Shown here: in pieces, positions 6,000 through 12,216 of the stretch
Layout of the letters: each line of letters opens with the position of its first letter
Numbering within the stretch: the stretch's first letter is position 1
DNA from: a virus
Reading direction: 5' to 3' (one strand)
Virus record (IMG/VR): IMGVR_UViG_3300017923_000013
Coordinates: 1 to 20,884 of that record
Length of the DNA: 20,884 nucleotides
Translations under genes and position numbers: made by a program
The notes under the pieces: generated by a model
What the model was told of the DNA's origin: nothing
Database searches by the model: none
The model's input: only the letters and a program-made list of their open reading frames with translations

Positions 6000-6410
6000 A
6001 TGACAAACGATGAATGGCAACAGGTACAGAACCAGCTAGTGCCCCCGTTCGGCATGGTGGTCTTGGACTGCGACGGCTACGAACTAACCCTGAGCGTTCA
6101 GCGGTATAAGGGGCTGCAGATGTGCATAATGACGTACGTCGATGGGCGCTTCAAGGGCGAATGGATAACCGGGGATTGCGAGATCCGGCGCAAGTTCATG
6201 CGTGCGGAAAAATTTTATCTGCATGCCAGTTCGGCCAGGTCGCGCGCGAAGAAGCTAAGCAAGCGGGATTTGGCCGATCTAAAGCGGGTGGGCCTCGACC
6301 CCTGGAAACAAAGCGTCTGCTATACTCCCGTGTGGCTGTCATTTGCCCCGCTCAAACGGCATTTGCAAAAAAACTGCACGAACATCGAATTGGTAAGGGT
6401 GGGATACTGA
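6000..6410 (+). CDS. Unknown early protein
   Basis: A 136-residue protein from ATG 6000 (GAGGT at 5990-5994). The frame is open further upstream, but that part overlaps the Cys-rich gene and lacks a ribosome binding site. The N-terminal half looks like a compact beta domain (FGMVVLDCDGYELTLSVQRY, then MCIMTYVDGRFKGEW). The C-terminal half is basic (SSARSRAKKLSKRDLADLKR) and may bind nucleic acid. I do not recognise the family. Its stop overlaps the next ATG (TGATG). Confidence 0.72.
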   Translation: MTNDEWQQVQNQLVPPFGMVVLDCDGYELTLSVQRYKGLQMCIMTYVDGRFKGEWITGDCEIRRKFMRAEKFYLHASSARSRAKKLSKRDLADLKRVGLDPWKQSVCYTPVWLSFAPLKRHLQKNCTNIELVRVGY

Positions 6411-6958
6411 TGAAAGCGACATGCCCCGTCTGCGGCAACTACGGCCCGCTGGAAAATTTTTTGAGCCAGGAAGACTACAAAAAAGCCCTGGCCATAATCA
6501 CGGAACTGCCCGGCGGTTTGCCGCGTTTGGTCGTGCGCTATCTGGCCCTTTTCCGCAAGCCGGGCAGCGACCGGGCCCTCACCGGCCCCCGGGTGCTCCG
6601 GGTCGTTTCCGGACTCCGGGACCTGGCCGTGAGCAACGACATCCAGTGGAAAAGCGGCCGGGTGCATGCGAACAAGCCGCAGTATTGGGAACAGGCCATA
6701 AACACCATGCTGGAGCGGGCGGACGCGGGCAAGCTGGAACGTCCCCTGGACGGTCACAACTATTTGCGGGCGATCGCCTACGAACTGGCGGACAAGGATT
6801 TCGAGGGCGCGCACCGGGAAAAGGAAACCCGGGCCGCTACCCGTCCGGCGGCCAGCGAACCCGGGCGGGAGAACCCGCAACCCGGACCGACGCGGCCGGA
6901 CTTCCGCAAGCAGGCGGAGAATATCAAGAAGATCAAAAAAAAGATGGGGATGCAGTGA
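6410..6958 (+). CDS. Unknown early protein with an N-terminal CxxC
   Basis: A 182-residue protein from ATG 6410, coupled at both ends by TGATG overlaps. It begins MKATCPVCGNYGPLENFL, with a CPVC at residues 5-8 that could be half of a zinc site. The middle is a helical domain (about 30-140) and the tail is Pro/Arg/Lys-rich, ending in IKKIKKKMG. The upstream extension of the frame overlaps the previous gene and is not used. The position, between gam and gemA, and the basic tail suggest a DNA-associated early role. No function can be assigned. Confidence 0.72.
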   Translation: MKATCPVCGNYGPLENFLSQEDYKKALAIITELPGGLPRLVVRYLALFRKPGSDRALTGPRVLRVVSGLRDLAVSNDIQWKSGRVHANKPQYWEQAINTMLERADAGKLERPLDGHNYLRAIAYELADKDFEGAHREKETRAATRPAASEPGRENPQPGPTRPDFRKQAENIKKIKKKMGMQ

Positions 6959-7419
6959 TGAGATTTGAATACTGGAGGCCCATACCGGGGTTTCGCAGGG
7001 CTTACTGGCTGTCGATCAAGGGGCGCCTGTGGAGTCTGCGCGAACAGGAGTTCGTGCATCCGCGAGTGCATGCCAAAGGCTATGCTTATTACCGGCTCCG
7101 AGACGACCGGGGCCGGATAGTCGGCTGGAAGAGCGTGCATCGTCTGATGGGGATTGTCTGGCCCAACCACCTCCGCAGGCGGTATGACGCTAAATGGGTG
7201 CGGGAGACTTGGCCGGAGAAGCGGTCCTCCCCCGCCCCCAATCCCAAACGGCAGCCCGGGGCAAAGCCCACGCCCCGCGCGGAACGGGCGAAGAAGCAGT
7301 CGGACACGTCGCCCGATCGCGAGCCGCAGCGGCGGAAGCCCGCAAACGACCCCTGGCAGCAGCTTACTTTCGCGGACGGCTGCGATTTCAACGACGCGAA
7401 TTTCAACCCATTGGGGTAA
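6958..7419 (+). CDS. NUMOD4/HNH-like protein, probably not an active nuclease
   Basis: A 153-residue protein from ATG 6958, coupled to the previous stop. Residues 3-27 (FEYWRPIPGFRRAYWLSIKG, then RLWSL) match the NUMOD4 signature ExWxxIPGF...YxxSxxGRxxSL found in homing endonucleases. Residues 40-70 (GYAYYRLRDDRGRI... then SVHRLMGIVWPN) match the start of the linked HNH domain, with H61 in the VHRL position. The downstream NHxDG...N part of the HNH site is absent, and a Pro/Lys/Arg-rich linker leads to an acidic end. It is most likely a degenerate or domesticated relative with a DNA-binding role. Confidence 0.7.
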   Translation: MRFEYWRPIPGFRRAYWLSIKGRLWSLREQEFVHPRVHAKGYAYYRLRDDRGRIVGWKSVHRLMGIVWPNHLRRRYDAKWVRETWPEKRSSPAPNPKRQPGAKPTPRAERAKKQSDTSPDREPQRRKPANDPWQQLTFADGCDFNDANFNPLG

Positions 7420-7423
7420 GGCC

Positions 7424-7840
7424 ATGGCAAACAAGTTCAACCGACGCACGCTCTTGGCCAAGATCCACATCGCGAAAAAGGACCTGGGCATGAGCGACGA
7501 CGAATACCGGACGGTGCTGGACGTGAAGTTCGGCAAGGGCTCCGCGTCAAAATTGACGATGCCTCAGCTGTCCCAGCTGGTGGCACATTTCCAAACGCTG
7601 GGCTGGGAGCCCGCCCCGTCCAGGGGCAAACCCAAAAACCCGCCCGCCGAGCGGTCCGCCCTGCTCTCCAAGGTCGAGGCCTATCTGGCCGAAGCCGGGA
7701 GGCCGTGGTCATACGCGGACGCGATGGCCAAGCGCATCTGCAAGGTGGAAAAAATCGCCTGGTGCGAGCCCGAGGATCTGGCCAAAATCGTGGCCGCCCT
7801 GGAATACGACAGGCGGAGGCACGGGAGGTTCGCCGGGTAA
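7424..7840 (+). CDS. gemA: GemA-like regulatory protein (Mu gp16, DUF1018)
   Basis: The 138-residue protein has the GemA/DUF1018 pattern: KIHIAKKDLGMSDDEYRTVL at about residues 13-32, a conserved LTMPQLSQLVAHFQTLGW at 44-61, then a C-terminal helical part (ALLSKVEAYL..., AMAKRICKVEKIAWC). In Mu, GemA is an early protein that alters host gene expression and DNA topology effects. I chose ATG 7424 because the family begins here; the frame is open further upstream but overlaps the previous gene. GGGGTAAGG precedes it. Its stop overlaps the start of the Mor-like gene (TAATG), the same gemA-mor pairing as in Mu. Confidence 0.9.
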   Translation: MANKFNRRTLLAKIHIAKKDLGMSDDEYRTVLDVKFGKGSASKLTMPQLSQLVAHFQTLGWEPAPSRGKPKNPPAERSALLSKVEAYLAEAGRPWSYADAMAKRICKVEKIAWCEPEDLAKIVAALEYDRRRHGRFAG

Positions 7841-8133
7841 TGTCCGACGATCTGCACGAGATTTATCAAGAGATCGAGGCGTTGACCGATCGGGATACGG
7901 CCCGGGCGCTGGCCATGCATTTCGGCGGCCAGCAGGTCTACTTCCCTTACTGGGATTCCGGGCACAAGCGCCGCGATAAGCGAATTCTGCGCGACCGCAG
8001 ATCCGGCATGAGCTACGCGGATCTGGCCCGCAAACACGGGCTGACCGAGCGCCGGATCAGGGATATTTTGCACTCCCACCGGGCGCGGCAAATAACATTG
8101 CCATTGGGAAATGCGCACGACAAAAGGGACTAA
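7840..8133 (+). CDS. mor: Mor-type transcriptional activator
   Basis: A 97-residue protein of the Mor/C family. The hallmark GGQQVYFPYWD, the strand by which Mor dimers contact DNA, is at about residues 29-39. An HTH follows at 57-80 (MSYADLARKHGLTERRIRDI). By family it activates middle or late phage promoters that lack a good -35 box. It is shorter than Mu Mor (129 aa), mostly at the N-terminus. ATG 7840 overlaps the gemA stop. It is the last early gene, followed by a terminator and then the lysis genes, which it may switch on. No separate C gene is seen in the window. Confidence 0.92.
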   Translation: MSDDLHEIYQEIEALTDRDTARALAMHFGGQQVYFPYWDSGHKRRDKRILRDRRSGMSYADLARKHGLTERRIRDILHSHRARQITLPLGNAHDKRD

Positions 8134-8182
8134 AAGTATTCGACCCAAGCCAAACCGGTTTCGGTCGTGCGGCATAAAAAAC

Positions 8183-8212
8183 AAGGCCCCGGTACTACGC
8201 CGGGGCCTTTTT
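8183..8212 (+). terminator. Rho-independent terminator of the early operon
   Basis: AAGGCCCCGG at 8183-8192 pairs with CCGGGGCCTT at 8200-8209 around a 7-base loop and runs into TTTTT (8208-8212). The stem is ten perfect base pairs, mostly GC. It lies 50 bases after the mor stop and before the lysis genes, a clear transcription boundary. Confidence 0.93.
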
Positions 8213-8271
8213 AATATTCCTGAAACCCTTCATTTTTCCCCACCCCGGGGGCCGGTTATACCGACCCCATT
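8213..8271 (+). promoter_or_regulatory. Candidate Mor-dependent late/lysis promoter region
   Basis: This 59-base stretch lies between the early terminator and the endolysin gene. It holds a short dyad CGGTTATACCG (8253-8263), whose TTATAC could serve as a -10 box. There is no good -35, as expected for an activator-dependent Mu-type promoter. If TTATAC is the -10, transcription would begin almost at the ATG (8272). The assignment rests on position and the dyad only. Confidence 0.4.
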
Positions 8272-8703
8272 ATGTACATACCCGAGCATTTCAAACTGTA
8301 TGAGTTGATCCCGCAGAACACGTATGAACGGTTCGGCGGGGACCCGATTTTGTGGCTGCTGTTCGACCCGGGCATTCTCCGGGCAGCGGATTTGATCCGC
8401 AGGCGGTACGGCAAGATGATCGTCAATACCTGGCGCTGGGACGGCAAACACGAATACCGGGGTTTCAGACCCTGGGACTGCGCCGTGGGCGCCAAGCTCT
8501 CCCAGCACAAATTCGGCCGGGCCCTCGATTCGGTCCCGACGGCGGCGACCCCGAAGGAAGTCCGGGCGGACATCCTGGCCGGGAACGCCCCGGAGATCGC
8601 GCAGCTGATCACCGGCCTGGAGATGGACATCTCCTGGCTGCATTTCGACCGGGGCAACCGCACGGCGAATCACGAGAGCGGCCTGCAGCTCATCTACCCC
8701 TAA
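8272..8703 (+). CDS. M15-type peptidase, phage endolysin
   Basis: A 143-residue protein with the zinc peptidase pattern of the M15 (D-Ala-D-Ala peptidase) family. SQHKFGRALD at residues 77-86 gives H79 and D86, and WLHFD at 122-126 gives H124; these are the usual metal ligands. Such phage proteins cleave peptidoglycan cross-links at lysis. No signal peptide is visible, so release would depend on a holin, probably the next gene. The position after the early terminator matches the lys gene of Mu. There is no Shine-Dalgarno close to ATG 8272, which suggests a leaderless or nearly leaderless message. Confidence 0.87.
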   Translation: MYIPEHFKLYELIPQNTYERFGGDPILWLLFDPGILRAADLIRRRYGKMIVNTWRWDGKHEYRGFRPWDCAVGAKLSQHKFGRALDSVPTAATPKEVRADILAGNAPEIAQLITGLEMDISWLHFDRGNRTANHESGLQLIYP

Positions 8704-8719
8704 CCATGGAGGTGCAACT

Positions 8720-8932
8720 ATGGAGATTTTCGGAATTTCAATTTTGACGCTGATCCTCGGCCTACTGGCCGGTGGTTTCCTCGGCCTCAAGTGGCTGGCC
8801 CCCAAAACCGAAGCCAAGTGGGACGACTCGATCATAGATGTTGTCGAGGGCGCTTGCGACACCCTGGGCGTTGACCCGGACGAGCTGGCCAAAAAGTCCC
8901 TGGGCCGTCTCAAGCGAAAGGTACTCAAGTAA
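8720..8932 (+). CDS. Small membrane protein, holin candidate
   Basis: A 70-residue protein with one N-terminal hydrophobic segment at about residues 4-25 (FGISILTLILGLLAGGFLGL), followed by a charged cytoplasmic-looking part ending in basic residues (LGRLKRKVLK). GGAGGT at 8707-8712 gives a good start. The position directly after the endolysin and the single membrane span suggest a holin or holin-like lysis protein, but no family signature confirms this. Confidence 0.7.
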   Translation: MEIFGISILTLILGLLAGGFLGLKWLAPKTEAKWDDSIIDVVEGACDTLGVDPDELAKKSLGRLKRKVLK

Positions 8933-9163
8933 ATGTTTGGAGGTTTCAGTGGCATCGGCAAATTTCTCGGGCTTATCGCATCCCTGGTCCGGCGCGTCCT
9001 GGCGGCCCGTAAAACGCGGGCCGCGCAGGATTCTTATGACCGCATTGAAGACGATCCTGCCGGCGCTTTTATTGACCGTTTCAACGGCCGGGTGCGCGAC
9101 GATGGAGACGAGCCCGGATCCGCTTCCGCCCAGGCCGACCCTGGAGAGCGCGACGACAAATGA
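8933..9163 (+). CDS. Unknown lysis-region protein overlapping an Rz1-like gene
   Basis: A 76-residue protein starting right after the holin-like gene stop. The N-terminal part is mildly hydrophobic and amphipathic (IGKFLGLIASLVRRVLAARK), and the middle segment is SYDRIEDDPAGAFIDRFNGR, with an acidic tail. It is not a clear membrane span, so I cannot call it an inner-membrane spanin. The last 128 bases overlap, in another frame, the lipoprotein gene at 9036. The function is unknown. Confidence 0.65.
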   Translation: MFGGFSGIGKFLGLIASLVRRVLAARKTRAAQDSYDRIEDDPAGAFIDRFNGRVRDDGDEPGSASAQADPGERDDK

Positions 9164-9239
9164 ACGCGGCGGAATCTGCATCGACAAACAGGACACCAGG
9201 GAGCTGCTGCATTATCTGGACCGACTGGAGAGGCGCTGA
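9036..9239 (+). CDS. Rz1-like outer-membrane spanin lipoprotein candidate
   Basis: A 67-residue protein from ATG 9036 with AGGA at 9027-9030. It begins with a lipoprotein signal: K5, a hydrophobic core (ILPALLLTVS), then TAGC with the lipid-carrying Cys at residue 20. The short mature part is Pro-containing at first (SPDPLPPRPTLE) and ends in a charged helix (DTRELLHYLDRLERR). Size, signal and overlap with an upstream frame are typical of Rz1-type o-spanins, which with an inner-membrane partner disrupt the outer membrane at lysis. The -3 residue Thr is less usual than Leu. The partner is not obvious; the overlapping gene at 8933 is the positional candidate. Confidence 0.65.
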   Translation: MTALKTILPALLLTVSTAGCATMETSPDPLPPRPTLESATTNERGGICIDKQDTRELLHYLDRLERR

Positions 9240-9451
9240 TGGCGGACATCGTTGATCGCTCCCAGTCGGCGGAAAAGTATTTCCTGCAGTCCGCCTTGAG
9301 GCGCCCCTCCCCCCGCGGGGGGAAGTCACTTCGCGAATGCGCGGAATGCGGCGAGCCCATCCCGGAAAGCCGGAGATCCGCGATCCCCGGCTGCACACTA
9401 TGCGTGGACTGTCAAAGGGAAAAGGACATTGAAGATGAAAATCCTGCTTAA
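9239..9451 (+). CDS. DksA/TraR-like zinc finger protein
   Basis: A 70-residue protein from ATG 9239, coupled to the previous stop. It has the C4-type zinc finger of small phage TraR/DksA-like proteins: C34 and C37 in CAECG, then C52, C55 and C58 in GCTLCVDCQ, with the linking EPIPESRR segment typical of the family. Such proteins can bind RNA polymerase through the secondary channel and alter host or phage transcription. The N-terminal coiled coil of DksA is mostly missing, as in TraR. The DNA between the helix and the finger holds a perfect 16-base palindrome (9308-9323). Confidence 0.85.
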   Translation: MADIVDRSQSAEKYFLQSALRRPSPRGGKSLRECAECGEPIPESRRSAIPGCTLCVDCQREKDIEDENPA

Positions 9452-9794
9452 GTGGCCGCCCGTTGTGCTGCCCATGCTCGTGTTCATTCTGCAGCTACTG
9501 ATGGGCTGGGTGCTCTGGAGCCTGCGGCAGAAGTACGTGTCTCACGCCGACTGCAACCAATGCCGGGGCGAACTGGTGCAAAGCCATAAAAACGCCGAAA
9601 CCCGCATCAGCGAACTGGAGCGGGGGCACACCGCGCACGAGGCAGCGGCCGCGTACCAGGTGACCACCGGAGATCTGGAAAAAATTTACGGGCGTATAAA
9701 CAGCGTGGACAGAAAAGTTAGCGACCAAAGCGGAGAATTGCGCGCGATGCGCCGGGAACTGGGTCTGATCAACCAACATCTATTGGAGAAATGA
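9435..9794 (+). CDS. DUF2730-type membrane/coiled-coil phage protein (Mu gp25 position)
   Basis: A 119-residue protein with one membrane segment at about residues 8-30 (PPVVLPMLVFILQLLMGWVL), two Cys in DCNQC, then a long coiled coil (about 50-119: AETRISELERGHTA... and VDRKVSDQSGELRAMRRELG). This matches DUF2730 proteins, which sit at the gp25 position of Mu-like phages. The N-terminal anchor with a periplasmic-type coiled coil would also fit an inner-membrane spanin. I prefer ATG 9435 with AAGGA at 9422-9426; a TTG two codons earlier is possible. Confidence 0.8.
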   Translation: MKILLKWPPVVLPMLVFILQLLMGWVLWSLRQKYVSHADCNQCRGELVQSHKNAETRISELERGHTAHEAAAAYQVTTGDLEKIYGRINSVDRKVSDQSGELRAMRRELGLINQHLLEK

Positions 9795-10084
9795 TGACGT
9801 ATAAAGAGCGAATCACCGAAGCCAGGCGGCTGGAAATACTCCGGCTCCTGGCCGAAACGCCGGGATACGAGGCGGGAGCCGGGCTGATAGTCCGGGCCCT
9901 GACCGTTCCCGCCTCGGCCGACCAGGTCGGGGCGGATCTGTCCTGGCTGGACGAACAGGACCTGGTTTCGCTGTCGGACGTATCCGGGGTGCAGCTGGCC
10001 AGGATTACACAGCGGGGGCTGGATGCGGCCCGGGGCATGAGCAGGGTTCCCGGCGTGGCCCGCCCGCTGCCCGGGGAGCAATAG
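9794..10084 (+). CDS. Mu gp26-like winged-helix protein
   Basis: A protein of about 96 residues with an ArsR-like winged helix: ARRLEILRLLAETPGYEAGA, a recognition region (VPASADQVGADLSWLDEQDL) and a wing (LVSLSDVSGVQLARITQRGL). It fits the small family at the gp26 position between DUF2730 and DUF3486 in Mu-like phages. GGAG at 9785-9788 lies 5 bases before ATG 9794 and only 2 before ATG 9791, so I chose the second. The gene overlaps the preceding stop. A role in packaging or late gene control is not established. Confidence 0.83.
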   Translation: MTYKERITEARRLEILRLLAETPGYEAGAGLIVRALTVPASADQVGADLSWLDEQDLVSLSDVSGVQLARITQRGLDAARGMSRVPGVARPLPGEQ

Positions 10085-10087
10085 CCC

Positions 10088-10627
10088 ATGCCCAGAAAGT
10101 CCAGCGTGGACGCCATCAGCGCCGAGGCCCGGGAGGAACTGGACCGCATGGTCAGAAACGGCCGGGCCACGATCGACCAGATCCGGCAGCGCCTGGCCGA
10201 GCTGGAAGGCGAAGACGCCCCGTCCCGCTCAGCCATCGGCCGTTATGTGCAATCGGCAAAGCAGCAGATGGAGCGTTACCGCCAGGCCCAGGAAGTCGCC
10301 AAGGTTTGGGTGGGTAAGCTGGAGGAGGAACCGGACGGTGATGTCGGGCGCCTGCTCTCGGAGATGCTCCGGACGGTGGCGTTTTCGTCCCTGTCCCAGC
10401 TCGGCGAAGAAGACGCCGGGGCCGAGGCCAAGGACATCAGGTTTTTGGCCCAGGCCATAAAAGACCTGGCCAGCGCGGACAAAATAAGCGCCGAACGGGA
10501 ATTGCGGCTCAGGCAGGAAGTGGCCAAGCAGGCCGCGGAAAAGGCCGGGGAAGTGGCCAGGCGCGGCGGACTGTCAAAAGACGCGGTGCAGGAATTGCGT
10601 CGGGAGATACTGGGAGTGGCTTCGTGA
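10088..10627 (+). CDS. DUF3486 protein, small terminase-like (Mu gp27)
   Basis: A 179-residue helical protein. The family opening is clear: PRKSSVDAISAEAREELDRM, then an HTH-like ATIDQIRQRLAELEGEDAPS and SRSAIGRYVQSAKQQMERYR. A long helical region follows, ending in the charged C-terminus LRREILGV. DUF3486 proteins occupy the place of a small terminase subunit directly before the large terminase, and the N-terminal HTH would recognise DNA. The stop overlaps the GTG start of the large subunit. Confidence 0.9.
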   Translation: MPRKSSVDAISAEAREELDRMVRNGRATIDQIRQRLAELEGEDAPSRSAIGRYVQSAKQQMERYRQAQEVAKVWVGKLEEEPDGDVGRLLSEMLRTVAFSSLSQLGEEDAGAEAKDIRFLAQAIKDLASADKISAERELRLRQEVAKQAAEKAGEVARRGGLSKDAVQELRREILGVAS

Positions 10628-12216
10628 GCGTTTCCCCGAAAGTACCGGATACCGCGAAAGCGGACGCCCCGGCGGCCCTGCTGCCCTATCAGAGGGAGTG
10701 GATCGACGATTCGGCCAAGCTCAAAATTTCGGAAAAATCCAGGCGGACGGGCTTGACCTGGGCGGAGGCGGCCGACGACGTGCTGATAGCGGCCGCGGCC
10801 AAAGAGGCCGGGGGGCAGAACGTCTATTACATCGGCTACAACCAGGACATGGCCATAGAATATGTGGAGGCCTGCGCCATGTGGGCGAAAGTGTTCGCCC
10901 GGGCCGCGTCCGAAATCGAGGAAGGGATCTGGGAAGAGGACTCCGAGGACAAGCACATCAAGACGTTCACGATAAAGTTCCCGGACTCGGACCACCGCAT
11001 CGTCGCCCTGTCCTCCCGCCCGGCCAACCTGCGCGGCAAGCAGGGTGTGGTGGTCATAGACGAGGCCGCGTTCCATGAAAAGCTGGATCAGCTGTTGAAA
11101 GCCGCCCTGGCGCTTTTGATCTGGGGCGGCAAGGTTCGGGTCATCTCCACGCACAACGGAGACTCCAACCCGTTCAACGAGCTGATCCACGAGGTGCGCG
11201 GGGGGAAGCGCCGGGGGTCGGTGCAGCGCATAGAGTTCCAGGAGGCGGTACGCCAGGGCCTGTACAGGCGGGTATGCCTGCGCCTGGGCGAGGAGTGGAC
11301 GCCGGACTCGGAGGCGGAATGGGTCTCGGAGGTTTACGATTTTTACGGCGAGGACGCGGCCGAAGAGCTGGACGTCATCCCGTCCAGGGGCAGCGGGGCC
11401 TATTTGCCCGTTACCATGATCGAGGCGGCCATGTCCGAGGAGATACCGGTCCTGCGCTGGGAGCCGCCATCCAGGGATTTCGTGGACTGGCCGGACGATA
11501 CCCGGTTCAGGGAAATGGCCGAGTGGCTGGACGAGCATGTTTTACCTCATCTGATGCATCTGGATCGGGACAACCCGGTCTGGTTCGGGGAGGATTTCGG
11601 CCGGGTGGCGGACCTTACGGATATATGGCCGGTGTTCGAGGCACCCGGGATGATATGGACGGCCCCTTTTGTGCTGGAGCTGCGGGACTGCCCGTTCGCC
11701 CAGCAGGAGCAGGCTCTGTTCTACACGGTAAGCAAGTTCCCCAAACTGGGCGGCGGGGCCCTGGACAAGGGGGGCAACGGCGCGTTTTTGGCCGAGCGGG
11801 CCAGGCAGCGCTTCGGCGGCCCGGACATTATACACGAAATCAGCCTGGGCGGCACCTGGTACACAACACACATGCCCCCGTTCAAAGCCGCGTTCGAGGA
11901 CAAGATTTTTCTCATCCCCAAAGACTCCGAGATCCGGGACGACTTCCGGGCGGTAAAAAAGATCCGGGGCGTGCCCATGGTTCCCAGGGACGAGAGAACC
12001 GCGGCCACGACCCTTTCGGGGAAAAAGGCCAAGCGGCACGGGGACGCGGCCATCGCGGGATGCCTGGCGTACTACGCGGCCAGGAACATCGAATACGGCG
12101 GGGTAATCGAATTCCAGTCCACCGGGCGGATGCGGCCCGGTGCGGATGCAATGCCCTCATACCATGATGTGGGCTTCGGCGCGGTGGCCGGGGCCGTCGA
12201 TACCGGAGGTTTTTAA
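10624..12216 (+). CDS. Large terminase (Mu gp28-like)
   Basis: A 530-residue protein beginning at GTG 10624 inside the gp27 stop. The ATPase half has a Walker A-like SEKSRRTGLTWAEA at residues 36-49 and Walker B VVVIDEAAF at 142-150, followed by the coupling motif region VRVISTHNGDSN at 171-182. The C-terminal nuclease half has acidic residues in FGEDFGRVADLTD (D324, D330) and LDKGGNGAFLAERARQRFG (D381). By family it drives headful packaging and cuts DNA; in Mu it packages from inside flanking host DNA. The length agrees with Mu gp28 (about 550). Confidence 0.95.
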   Translation: MSVSPKVPDTAKADAPAALLPYQREWIDDSAKLKISEKSRRTGLTWAEAADDVLIAAAAKEAGGQNVYYIGYNQDMAIEYVEACAMWAKVFARAASEIEEGIWEEDSEDKHIKTFTIKFPDSDHRIVALSSRPANLRGKQGVVVIDEAAFHEKLDQLLKAALALLIWGGKVRVISTHNGDSNPFNELIHEVRGGKRRGSVQRIEFQEAVRQGLYRRVCLRLGEEWTPDSEAEWVSEVYDFYGEDAAEELDVIPSRGSGAYLPVTMIEAAMSEEIPVLRWEPPSRDFVDWPDDTRFREMAEWLDEHVLPHLMHLDRDNPVWFGEDFGRVADLTDIWPVFEAPGMIWTAPFVLELRDCPFAQQEQALFYTVSKFPKLGGGALDKGGNGAFLAERARQRFGGPDIIHEISLGGTWYTTHMPPFKAAFEDKIFLIPKDSEIRDDFRAVKKIRGVPMVPRDERTAATTLSGKKAKRHGDAAIAGCLAYYAARNIEYGGVIEFQSTGRMRPGADAMPSYHDVGFGAVAGAVDTGGF

